This document shows, one piece after another, positions 17,940 to 25,319 of a stretch of 64,000 bases of DNA. The translations under genes and the position numbers were made by a program. The notes under the pieces are model-generated. The model searched no databases, was not told the origin of the DNA, and was given only the letters and a program-made list of their open reading frames with translations. Source of the stretch: Amycolatopsis solani (GTDB lineage Bacteria > Actinomycetota > Actinomycetes > Mycobacteriales > Pseudonocardiaceae); contig NZ_JAWQJT010000003.1 in NCBI RefSeq assembly GCF_033441515.1, forward strand, positions 2,402,864 to 2,466,863. The letters are read 5' to 3'. How positions within the stretch are numbered: position 1 is the first letter of the stretch; every line of letters starts with the position of its first letter.

Positions 17940-17959
17940 CTGTCTGGGATCCCAGACAG
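17940..17959. promoter_or_regulatory. Perfect 20-bp palindrome, likely IclR operator for the hut operon
   Basis: CTGTCTGGGATCCCAGACAG is a perfect inverted repeat in the 69-bp gap between divergent hutH and the IclR-family gene. It lies 12 bp before the IclR start. Its position suits control of both genes by the IclR protein, perhaps with urocanate as inducer (inference). Confidence 0.8.
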
Positions 17960-17971
17960 TAGGGTCGGGCC

Positions 17972-18754
17972 ATGGGCGACAGCAGCGAAGTCCCGGCGCT
18001 GCGCCGCGGCCTGGCGGTGCTGCGCCTGCTCGCGACGCGCCCCGGCCCGGTGACGGCGGCGGCGATCGCGCGCGAAGCCGGCCTCCCCCGCTCGACGACG
18101 TACCACCTGCTCAACGAGCTCGAAGCGGCCGGTTTCGTCGTGCACCTGCCCGCCGAACGCCGCTACGGCCTGGGCATCGCGGCGTTCGAGCTCGGCTCGG
18201 CGTACCTGCGCCACGACCCGCTCGAGCGCCTGGCCGGGCCGTTGCTGCGCAAGCTCGTCGACCGCGTCGGCCACACCGCCCACCTCGGCGTGCTGCACGG
18301 CAACGAGTCGCTGTACCTGATCAAGGAGCGCCCCCTCCGCCCGGAGACACTGGTGACCGAGGTCGGCGTCCGGTTGCCAGGCCAGCTGACGGCGTCCGGC
18401 CGCGCGATCCTGCGGCACCTGCCGGCCCCGCACGTCCGAGCCCTGTTCCCCTCGGCGACGGCGTTCGTCCTCCGCACCGGCCGCGGCCCGGCCACCCTGG
18501 CCGAACTCCGCCGCACCCTGACCGCGGAGCGCCGCCTCGGCTGGTCCCTCGAAGACGGCCACGTCACAGCGGGCTTCGCCTCGGTGGCCACCCCGGTCTT
18601 CGACCACGGCGCCCGCCCCCTGGCGGCGATCAGCGTGACCCTGCGCCACCACTGCACGACGGACCCGTGCGAGGAGACGTGGCCAGAGCTGGCCGCGGAG
18701 GTAGCGGCCACGGCCGCCGAGCTGACCACCCGCATCGGCGGCCACCCGGGCTGA
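17972..18754 (+). CDS. IclR-family regulator of the hut operon
   Basis: This is a 260-residue regulator. The N-terminal winged HTH covers residues ~8-65 (AAIAREAGLPRSTTYHLLNEL), and the C-terminal IclR effector domain has the conserved GRAIL-like segment (SGRAILRHLPAP) and the late ASVATPVF...AISVT motif. It is divergent from hutH across a perfect palindrome, so it very likely controls histidine use. The last eight codons and stop belong to a 31-bp sequence repeated exactly at 20621-20651, beyond the AbiE-like pair, suggesting an insertion at the 3' end of this gene. Confidence 0.88.
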   Translation: MGDSSEVPALRRGLAVLRLLATRPGPVTAAAIAREAGLPRSTTYHLLNELEAAGFVVHLPAERRYGLGIAAFELGSAYLRHDPLERLAGPLLRKLVDRVGHTAHLGVLHGNESLYLIKERPLRPETLVTEVGVRLPGQLTASGRAILRHLPAPHVRALFPSATAFVLRTGRGPATLAELRRTLTAERRLGWSLEDGHVTAGFASVATPVFDHGARPLAAISVTLRHHCTTDPCEETWPELAAEVAATAAELTTRIGGHPG

Positions 18755-18758
18755 CGCG
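18728..18758 (+). repeat. 31-bp direct repeat flanking the AbiE-like module, left copy (att-like)
   Basis: This is identical over 31 bp to 20621-20651. The copy contains the last eight codons and stop of the IclR gene, and it abuts the stop codon of the nucleotidyltransferase gene (18759-18761). The distance from copy to copy is 1893 bp, exactly enclosing the two-gene module. Confidence 0.85.
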
Positions 18759-19559
18759 TCAGGACCGCGCCGCGTCGCGAATACCGGCTCCCAACGCCCG
18801 CATCAGTTCCGGAGCCCGGACCGTCCGCGCGTCGGTGGCCAGCCTGGCCAGCGCGTCGTCGTCTTCGACGATCCGGAGCAGCGCGTTCTTCCCGTCCTCG
18901 TCGAGGAGCACTGGTATCTGCGAGCCCAGGAGCCAGGCGCCGGCGAGAGCCGGGTCGTAGTGGTACCGGCCGAGCAGAGCCAGCTCCTCTTCGTACAAGC
19001 GGTCGAGGTACGGCCCTGTCGAGTACCAAGAGATCATCGTGGCGAGGTCGATCGCGTCACGCGAGGTGGTCACGTGCCGGTCCCACCAAGTCAGCAGCTT
19101 GAGCAAAGCCAGTGCGGGCACCGAAGGGACCCGGACGGTGAGCCCGCCGGGCAGCAGGACGGTCTCGGCCGACGCCACCGCCTCGCTCAGACCGCGGACG
19201 TTCATCCGATGGTCGTCGGGCCAGAGGATGGTGCGGTCTTCCCGTTCGATGCCGCCGTAGGGCAGCACGTCCACCTCTACCCCCTCGATGAGGAACGAGT
19301 GCACGCTGCCACCCTGCCGGTCGAGCTCGCCGACGAGCCGCTGAAAGTCGCCCCAGGAGCACACCTTGACGGCGATGTCGACGTCGCGGGTCGCGCGCTC
19401 GGGCAATCGTCCGACCAGCCCGAGCGACAGGATCGTTCGCGCCGTGGCGCCGACCACCAGGTAGTCGAGTCCGGCTGTGCGCGCCGCGGCATCGACCTGG
19501 GTGAGCGTCCTGGCCGCGAGGAGGATTTCAGGATCCGCCGAGGCGGACAAGTCGATCAT
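18759..19559 (-). CDS. Nucleotidyltransferase, AbiEii/MNT-like toxin of a two-gene module
   Basis: This is a 266-residue protein with a polymerase-beta-type nucleotidyltransferase core: a VGAT motif (residues 37-40) and, after a short spacer, D60-V-D62 (RDVDIAV), with a third acidic residue probable in VEVDVLP. Type IV toxins of the AbiEii kind have this layout and are thought to modify tRNA or other targets with nucleotides. It starts ATG at 19559 (a TTG lies one codon up) and overlaps the upstream antitoxin-like gene by 32 bp. It is less GC-rich than its neighbours and flanked by direct repeats. Confidence 0.78.
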   Translation of the reverse strand: MIDLSASADPEILLAARTLTQVDAAARTAGLDYLVVGATARTILSLGLVGRLPERATRDVDIAVKVCSWGDFQRLVGELDRQGGSVHSFLIEGVEVDVLPYGGIEREDRTILWPDDHRMNVRGLSEAVASAETVLLPGGLTVRVPSVPALALLKLLTWWDRHVTTSRDAIDLATMISWYSTGPYLDRLYEEELALLGRYHYDPALAGAWLLGSQIPVLLDEDGKNALLRIVEDDDALARLATDARTVRAPELMRALGAGIRDAARS

Positions 19560-20586
19560 CAATCGTCCTGATCCGATCTCCGTGTTCGCGCTGGCGGGGA
19601 TCCCCCGAAGCCAGCAGGTCGGCGTAGATCAAAGGGGAAGGCACCAGCCAGGACTCGGCTCCGGGCACGTGCCAGAACCGTTTCCGGATGTGGACGTTGC
19701 CCCCGCCGTCGGCCCGGACCATGCGATGCCGGCCGATCAGCCGGGCAGGGAGCTCTTCGGCGTACAGCGTCAGCGAAGCGGGCCGCAAGTGCGAGTCGAT
19801 GAGACCGGCCGCGGCCTCGCCTCCCACCTGGATCCCCAGCGAGCGCATCTCGGCTTCCGAGTCCGGCCACCACGAGAGGTCGTCGACGGAGAACTCGCCC
19901 AGCGCGAGCGTGCCGTGCAGGGAGATCGAGTACGCCTCCGACCAGCGGTCGAGCAACTCGCCGCCGCGAGCGATGCGACGGCCTTCCGCGCCCTGGTAGA
20001 GGTAGCCGGCTCTGGTGAGCTCGTCGATGACGGTCTTGACGGTGCCCAGCGAGACTCCGCTTTGCTCGGCCAGGACCCGATAGGGCTGGGCGGCCGATTC
20101 CGGCCAGCTGAGCAGGACGAACACGACCCGGAGACCGGCCCGACCGAAGGCGCCGGACCCGTTTGGCGAGGTTCTCGACCGCGGAACAGCCGGATTGCGG
20201 CGCCCGCGGATGTCGATGAGGACGTCGTCCCACGCGAGGTGGGCGTTGCCCGCGGTGTCCACGTAGTCGATGCCCCGGGCACGCAGACGCTCCGCGACCG
20301 GCTCGCTGACGTGGTTCGTGACCAGCAACGCGGGAAGCCGCGACGGCAGGCTGATGCTGGTGGCCAGCTCAGGCGTAAGCCATCGCTTTGCCTCGACGAA
20401 GTAGGTCTGGGCAGAGCCCGCTTTTGTCGTCAGGCACCACACAGCGTCGCTTCGTACGTTGTCCCCTCGTCCGCCGTCGTCCACAGCCATCTCGCCGCGA
20501 AGCCCGAGCTTGGCGAGCAGATCGTGAACCAAGCTCTCGAAGCTCTTCGCGTTCAACGAGAGAGCATGTTCAGTTGAATTGAACAT
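19528..20586 (-). CDS. AbiEi-like antitoxin/regulator
   Basis: This is a 352-residue protein. The N-terminal ~130 residues look like a restriction-endonuclease-like fold (conserved FVEAKRW and an ARGIDYVDTAGNAHL segment). A winged HTH follows (YRVLAEQSGVSLGTVKTVIDEL), then a long C-terminal domain. This is the layout of proteins called type IV AbiEi-family antitoxins, which bind their own promoter. It overlaps the nucleotidyltransferase gene, and both are read from one promoter. The start codon at 20584-20586 lies inside a 13-bp inverted repeat, fitting autorepression. The longer upstream frame is only read-through of the flanking repeat. Confidence 0.75.
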   Translation of the reverse strand: MFNSTEHALSLNAKSFESLVHDLLAKLGLRGEMAVDDGGRGDNVRSDAVWCLTTKAGSAQTYFVEAKRWLTPELATSISLPSRLPALLVTNHVSEPVAERLRARGIDYVDTAGNAHLAWDDVLIDIRGRRNPAVPRSRTSPNGSGAFGRAGLRVVFVLLSWPESAAQPYRVLAEQSGVSLGTVKTVIDELTRAGYLYQGAEGRRIARGGELLDRWSEAYSISLHGTLALGEFSVDDLSWWPDSEAEMRSLGIQVGGEAAAGLIDSHLRPASLTLYAEELPARLIGRHRMVRADGGGNVHIRKRFWHVPGAESWLVPSPLIYADLLASGDPRQREHGDRIRTIDDRLVRLGGS

Positions 20587-20592
20587 GCTCTC
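20560..20592. promoter_or_regulatory. 13-bp inverted repeat over the AbiEi-like start codon
   Basis: GAGAGCATGTTCA (20560-20572) and its reverse complement (20580-20592) are separated by 7 bp and cover the start codon. This is a likely self-operator for the AbiEi-like protein. The region is strikingly AT-richer than its surroundings. Confidence 0.65.
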
Positions 20593-20620
20593 ATTCTGAA
20601 CAAGCTCTGCACTCCGCGCA

Positions 20621-20651
20621 ACCCGCATCGGCGGCCACCCGGGCTGACGCG
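20621..20651 (+). repeat. 31-bp direct repeat flanking the AbiE-like module, right copy (att-like)
   Basis: This is an exact copy of 18728-18758. It encodes the IclR tail (TRIGGHPG-stop) out of context, 35 bp upstream of the AbiEi-like start. Confidence 0.85.
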
Positions 20652-20671
20652 CTGCGGCGAACAGGGTAACT

Positions 20672-20707
20672 GTCACCGAACGGCTCGATTCCACTCCGTT
20701 CGGTGAC
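20672..20707. promoter_or_regulatory. Inverted repeat upstream of the MFS gene
   Basis: There are 12-bp perfect arms, GTCACCGAACGG (20672-20683) and CCGTTCGGTGAC (20696-20707), with a 12-nt spacer, 38 bp before the MFS start. It could be an operator for a regulator encoded elsewhere, or a stem in the leader. Confidence 0.6.
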
Positions 20708-20745
20708 TACCGTGGCTGAACAGGGGTTTCGAGGGGCCGCCACCC

Positions 20746-21960
20746 ATGGACGACGCACGTGTGACGAAGGTGGGCTTCGGCGCCGTGCTCGCGGTCGCGG
20801 AGTTCCGCTCGATGTGGACCGCCGAGCTGCTGTCCGTCTGCGGTGACCAGCTCGCCCGCGTCGCGCTCGCGGTCCTCGTCTTCCAGCGCACCGGCTCGGC
20901 GGCGCTGACCGGCCTGACCTACGCCCTGACGTACGTGCCTTCGCTGCTCGGCGGCGTGCTGCTGGCCGGCGCGGGCGACCGGTGGCCGCGGCGCGACGTG
21001 ATGGTCGCCGCGGACCTCGTCCGGGCCACGCTGGTCGGCGTCATCGCGATTCCCGGCGTCCCGCTGTGGGTGCTGTGCGTGCTGGTCGCGGCGCTGACCG
21101 CGCTGGGCGGGCCGTTCAAGGCCGCGCAGCAAGCGCTGCTGCCCTCGGTCCTCGCCGGCGAGCGCTACCTGGTCGGGATGGCGCTGCGGAACGTGACGAT
21201 CCAGGGCGCGCAGCTCGCCGGGTTCGCCGGCGGCGGGGTCCTGATCGCGGCGCTGACGCCGTCCACGGCACTGGCGCTGGACGCCGTGACGTTCCTGCTT
21301 TCGGCGGCGCTGCTGGTCACCGGCGTCCGGCGGCGGACCGCAGCGGCGGCGGACCGCGCGGCCTGGCTGTCGGCGACCGGCGCCGGGATCCGGCTGATCC
21401 GGCACGACCCGGCGCTGCGGACCCTGGTGGCGCTCAACTGGCTGGCCGGGTTCTACATCGTGCCGGAAGCGCTGGCCGCCCCGTACGCGGCGGGCATCGG
21501 CGCGGGCGCGACGCTGGTCGGGCTGCTGATGGCGGCGGACCCGGCGGGCAGCGTGCTCGGCGGCGTCGTGTTCGGCAAGTGGGTCCCGGAGCACGTCCAG
21601 GCGCGGCTGCTCGGGTGGCTCGGGATCGCCGCGGGGCTGCCGCTGGTGCTGTTCGCCTTCCAGCCGGGGCTGGTGCCGGCGGTGTTGTTGCTGGCGACGT
21701 CCGGCTTGCTGGCGACGGGCTACAACATCCAGGGCACGGTGTCGTTCATGCGCCGCGTACCGGACGAGCACCGCGCGCAGTGCGCGGGCGTGAACTCGGC
21801 GGGCTTGATCACGGTGCAGGGGCTCGGCGCGGCCGCGGCCGGCGCGCTGGCCGAAGTGCTGAGCCCGGCGCACACCATCGCGGTCGCCGGCGCGGCGGGT
21901 GCCGCGGCAGCCGTGCCGATCGCGAGGGCGTGGCGCCGGGCCGGGCTGGAGGAACCATGA
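20746..21960 (+). CDS. MFS transporter
   Basis: This is a 404-residue protein with about twelve membrane helices, of the MFS_3/drug-efflux type. The loop 2-3 motif is present as AGAGDRWPRRDVM, with the weaker second copy after helix 8 (VFGKWVP). The family is mostly exporters of drugs or siderophores; the substrate is unknown. The start at 20746 agrees with the repeat-derived sequence ending just upstream. The inverted repeat at 20672-20707 may control it. Confidence 0.85.
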   Translation: MDDARVTKVGFGAVLAVAEFRSMWTAELLSVCGDQLARVALAVLVFQRTGSAALTGLTYALTYVPSLLGGVLLAGAGDRWPRRDVMVAADLVRATLVGVIAIPGVPLWVLCVLVAALTALGGPFKAAQQALLPSVLAGERYLVGMALRNVTIQGAQLAGFAGGGVLIAALTPSTALALDAVTFLLSAALLVTGVRRRTAAAADRAAWLSATGAGIRLIRHDPALRTLVALNWLAGFYIVPEALAAPYAAGIGAGATLVGLLMAADPAGSVLGGVVFGKWVPEHVQARLLGWLGIAAGLPLVLFAFQPGLVPAVLLLATSGLLATGYNIQGTVSFMRRVPDEHRAQCAGVNSAGLITVQGLGAAAAGALAEVLSPAHTIAVAGAAGAAAAVPIARAWRRAGLEEP

Positions 21961-22039
21961 CCTCAGTTGTCGCGTCCGCACATGGCGCGCCTCCCTTCAC
22001 CGCCTCGAGCCGTACCGTCTCCGTCACGGGCCGGACACT

Positions 22040-23323
22040 ATGAGTATGCGGACCGGCGGCGGCATCCCGCGCTCCGGACCACGCTTTCGTGACGCCCTCG
22101 TGGCACCGCGACGCTGGGCGTTGTGGCGCCAGCGCCCCCGCGTGGTGGTGTACTGCCTGCTGACCGAGGCCGCCGCGGTGGCACTGACGCTGCGCCCGTA
22201 CCCGGTCGCGGTCGACCGCCGGACTGTGCTCATCTTGGCGACGTTGCTGGTCCTCGGCGTCCTCCAAGCGGAGACGGGACGGCGCGTGGAGCGCATCCGC
22301 CGTCGCGTGTCGGAAACCCCGCACATCAACATGACGTCGGTGTGGACGTTCGCCGGCGTCCTGCTCCTGCCCCCGCCGTTGCTGGCGCTGCTGGTCACCG
22401 GCCTCTACACGCACCTGGCGATCCGCAGCTGGTACCGCCTGCAACGCGTGCCTGCGTCGCGAACGGCCAGCAACGCGGCCATCATCCTGCTGTCGTGCTA
22501 CGCGGCCCAAGCGGTCGTCCCCGACGTCCGCACGGCCCTGACCCACGGCTGGGGCGGCACGTTCGCGCTGGCCGCGGCGGGCGCGACCTTCTTCGCGGTG
22601 AACGCGCTGCTGGTACTGCCGGCCCGGCACGAAATCGGCCACACGCCGGAAGCCCTGTTCGGCACGTGGTCGGACAACGGCCTGGAGGTGGCGACGCTGT
22701 GCCTGGGCGCGCTGAACGCGTTGGCGCTGGCGACGTTGCCGGGCTTGGTGTTGCTGGTGCTGCCCCCGTTGCTGCTGCTGCACCGCACGGTGCTGGTGAA
22801 GCAGCTGGAAGTGGCAGCCCACCGCGACGAGAAAACGGGCCTGTACAACACAAGCGGCTGGCACGCCCGAGCCGAGCGAACCCTGGCGGCCACCGCCCGC
22901 CAGCGCTCGACGTTCGGCTTGCTGATGCTGGACCTGGATCACTTCAAGCAGGTGAACGACACGTACGGCCACCTGGCGGGCGACGCGGTCCTGCGAGCGG
23001 TGGCCCAGGCGATCATCTCGGCGGTCCGCGGCCGCGGAGATGCCGTGGGCCGGTTCGGCGGCGAGGAGTTCGTGGTCGTTCTACCGGGAATCACCGAGCC
23101 CGACATCGGCGCGGTGGCCGAGCGCATCCGCCGGGCCATCAGCGCCTTGACCGTCCCAGTAGGACAGTTGTCGATCACGGGCCAGTCGGTCTCGATCGGC
23201 TCGGCGGTCTACCCGCAGGCGGGAACGTCACTGCAGCGCCTCTTGGACGCGGCGGACACCGCGCTGTACCACGCGAAGGCGACAGGCCGGAACAAGGTGG
23301 TCCACGTAGCGGACCTGAAGTGA
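22040..23323 (+). CDS. Membrane-bound GGDEF protein (diguanylate cyclase)
   Basis: This is a 427-residue protein. Seven or so membrane helices occupy residues ~33-248, then a cytoplasmic GGDEF domain (~258-425) with the signature GGEEF at 340-344, plus LDLDHFKQVNDTYGH and a C-terminal ALYHAKATGRN. This agrees with an active diguanylate cyclase making cyclic di-GMP; I see no clear inhibitory RxxD site before the motif. The membrane part could sense a signal or the membrane state. The start at 22040 follows the MFS gene by 79 bp; the two may share a transcript. Confidence 0.88.
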   Translation: MSMRTGGGIPRSGPRFRDALVAPRRWALWRQRPRVVVYCLLTEAAAVALTLRPYPVAVDRRTVLILATLLVLGVLQAETGRRVERIRRRVSETPHINMTSVWTFAGVLLLPPPLLALLVTGLYTHLAIRSWYRLQRVPASRTASNAAIILLSCYAAQAVVPDVRTALTHGWGGTFALAAAGATFFAVNALLVLPARHEIGHTPEALFGTWSDNGLEVATLCLGALNALALATLPGLVLLVLPPLLLLHRTVLVKQLEVAAHRDEKTGLYNTSGWHARAERTLAATARQRSTFGLLMLDLDHFKQVNDTYGHLAGDAVLRAVAQAIISAVRGRGDAVGRFGGEEFVVVLPGITEPDIGAVAERIRRAISALTVPVGQLSITGQSVSIGSAVYPQAGTSLQRLLDAADTALYHAKATGRNKVVHVADLK

Positions 23324-23326
23324 CGC

Positions 23327-23533
23327 CTACCGCTCCCGCCACAGCCCGGCGTCGAGCCCGAGCATGTCCAGCAGCTCGGTGCACTCCCGCGCATTGGTGG
23401 AGTGCCCGGCCACGGTAACCAAAGCCCGACAGTGCTCGGCGGCGAGCCGTTCCGCCTCCTCGGCCCGCAGGACTCCCATCCGACTGTCTTCGTCGTGGGC
23501 GCTAGAGCTGCCACTGTGCCGTGCCCAGGTCAT
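23327..23533 (-). CDS. Small hypothetical protein
   Basis: This is a 68-residue acidic protein (start ATG 23533; ATG codons 24 bases further out and further in are also possible). The visible pattern is a helical pair with LAAEHCRALVTVAGHSTNARE and a WRER end. I do not recognise the family. It converges on the GGDEF gene, with 3 bp between the stops. Coding is likely but not certain. Confidence 0.5.
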   Translation of the reverse strand: MTWARHSGSSSAHDEDSRMGVLRAEEAERLAAEHCRALVTVAGHSTNARECTELLDMLGLDAGLWRER

Positions 23534-23640
23534 GTGGCCACCTACTTCCAGCTCCACGGGTGCGGAGCCAAGGTCGGGCCTTCAGCATGACACTCACAAA
23601 AATTTCACTCGCAAGTGGGCCCTGTCACACCCGAACGCGC

Positions 23641-24074
23641 ATGAACACCTACCGAGAGCAAGCAGCAGGAGTAGCCGTTGTGATCCTCGGCGGCCTGTCG
23701 CTGCTCCCGACCGGCTCGGACGCGGACGCGATTCCCGACGAAAAGGGTGCCCGACCGGCCGGAGCAACCAACGAAGCAGTACTCGCGGCGGTCCAGGCCA
23801 GCCTCGCCCTGTGCGCCCAGACCCAAGTGCTCCAGCAAGCGAACTGCCCCCAGAAGGTCGACGAGCCGACCGGCCAGGCCAACGAAGTCCATTGGGCACT
23901 ACACGGCAATCCGGCCGCCATCACCCGGCAGAGCTTCGACCCGACCACCGGCCTGACCCACCTGACCGGCAGCTACGCGGCCACAGCCACCGCCCACAGT
24001 CAGCCAACTACGACGCAGCACTGATCGCAACCGGCCCCACCCTGGAAGTCCTCCAGATCAAGACCACCCCCTGA
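23641..24074 (+). pseudogene. Small secreted protein gene with a frameshift near its 3' end
   Basis: Starting ATG at 23641, the product begins with a signal-peptide-like segment (VAVVILGGLSLLP) and a mature part with two Cys and GNPAAITRQSFDPTTGLTHLTGSYAATA. The frame then breaks after ~115 residues and ends at 24024. The sensible continuation (NYDAALIATGPTLEVLQIK then stop at 24074) is in another frame. I read this as a small deletion or frameshift near 23990-24005. It might instead be a real 127-residue protein with a short tail. The function is unknown. Confidence 0.5.
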
Positions 24075-24090
24075 CCAGGGGCCGAGAACG

Positions 24091-24129
24091 CGAGAAGGCC
24101 CAGCACCCTCAGGGGTGTGGGCCTTCTCG
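24091..24129 (-). terminator. Intrinsic terminator of tmRNA
   Basis: There are 12-bp arms, CGAGAAGGCCCA (24091-24102) and TGGGCCTTCTCG (24118-24129), with a further CACCC/GGGTG inner stem, 1 bp beyond the tmRNA 3' end on the minus strand. Confidence 0.8.
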
Positions 24130-24130
24130 C

Positions 24131-24497
24131 GGTGGAGGTGCCGGGAATTGAACCCGGGTCCTCTGGCGTATCAACAGGACTTCTCCGTGCGCAGTCCGCT
24201 ACGTCTCTACTTGGCTCCCTCAGTCACGCGAACAAGCCGAGGTGACGAGCCCAGCCACTGTTTGCTTCACGACAGTTCCCCGTGGCCGGGACTGCCGCTG
24301 AGCCTCCTAGCTGATGCCGGTACCCGGGCCGGAGGCGAACCCGGGCCGACAGAGACGCACTCGCTCAGGCGGCGAGGGCGTACTCGCGCTGACTGGAGTC
24401 GGCGCTTATTTGGTTGCGATGACGCTTACGGTGGTCTCTCGCCTGCACCGGCACGCTTCTCCTGAATCAACGTCCAAAGTCGAAACCGTTCACCCCC
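24131..24497 (-). ncRNA. ssrA: tmRNA
   Basis: Transfer-messenger RNA of 367 nt. The 5' end GGGGGUGAACGGUUUCGAC (24497 leftwards) pairs with CACCUCC at 24134-24140 to make the tRNA-like acceptor stem, including the G3-U70 pair that alanyl-tRNA synthetase reads. The T-arm region (GGTTCAATTCC-type) precedes it. The message part encodes the tag ADSSQREYALAA followed by TGA. It lies ~6 kb from smpB, its protein partner, on the same strand. The CCA end is not encoded. Confidence 0.95.
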
Positions 24498-24644
24498 TTG
24501 ATGGGACGCATCCATCATAACGCGTCCCGCCACCTCTTTAATCCCAGGTGGGTAGGGCCAGCCCCACCCCGAGGATGCCCGCGCGCACCATGTCGGCCGC
24601 TCGGCGAGCAGGTGATGCTTGAGCGAGGCAGAAGGGAGCCGGTC

Positions 24645-25319
24645 ATGGTGCGCGAGAAGCGGGATCCGCCGTTCGGTGGTTCGGTGGTGTTCTTGCTGAT
24701 GAACCTGCCGCTGGGAGTGGTGGCGTTCGCCTTGCTGACGTCGTTCACGGCGGCCGGCCTGGGGACGGCGGTGGTGTGGGTCGGCGTCGGCCTGCTCGCG
24801 CTGCTGGTCCTGGCCGTGCGGGGTGCCGCGCGCCTGGAGCGCGCCCGGGTCTACGCGCTGCTGGACCGGTACATCGACCTGCCGTACCTGCCGTTGCCGT
24901 CCGGCGGGCAGAAGGGCCGGTGGAAGGCGCGGCTCAAGGACCCGTCGACCTGGCGGGACCTGGCGTACTTCGTCGTCCTCTTCCCGCTCGGCCTGGTCGA
25001 GTTCGTGCTGGTCACCGTCTTCTGGTCGACGAGCCTGGCGCTGGCGGGGCTGCCGATCTACTTCCGGTGGCTGCCGGACGGCGCGTACTACTTCCCGTCC
25101 GAGGACCTGCGGTGGCTGACCGTGGACTCGACCGTCGAAGCGCTACCGTGGGCAGCGCTGGGGGTGCTGTTCATCGCGTTGTCCGTGGCGCTCACCAAGG
25201 CGCTGGCGGGGACGCACGCCCGGCTGGCGAACGCGCTGCTGGGGCCGACCGTGGCGCAGCGCCGTCGGATGGAGCGCTGGTGGGAAGACGCCGAAGAGAA
25301 GAACCTGGTGGCGGGATGA
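24645..25319 (+). CDS. Stand-alone membrane sensor-domain protein
   Basis: This is a 224-residue membrane protein with four helices in two pairs. It has the layout of the 'putative sensor' domain that often forms the N-terminal half of NarL-type kinases. A segment of the form LKDPSTWRDLAYFVVLFPLG is mirrored in the following kinase as LSDPTTWRDLAYLMAAFPLA, so the two genes share a duplicated sensor. The stop overlaps the kinase ATG (ATGA). The start at 24645 has GAAGGGAG upstream. It probably forms a complex with the kinase to sense membrane or envelope signals. Confidence 0.82.
   Translation: MVREKRDPPFGGSVVFLLMNLPLGVVAFALLTSFTAAGLGTAVVWVGVGLLALLVLAVRGAARLERARVYALLDRYIDLPYLPLPSGGQKGRWKARLKDPSTWRDLAYFVVLFPLGLVEFVLVTVFWSTSLALAGLPIYFRWLPDGAYYFPSEDLRWLTVDSTVEALPWAALGVLFIALSVALTKALAGTHARLANALLGPTVAQRRRMERWWEDAEEKNLVAG

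Noticed and set aside
20587..20694. Upstream extension of the AbiEi-like protein
   Set aside because: It is merely the reverse reading of the 31-bp repeat and flanking DNA; the shorter start lies within an operator-like repeat and begins the recognisable domain.
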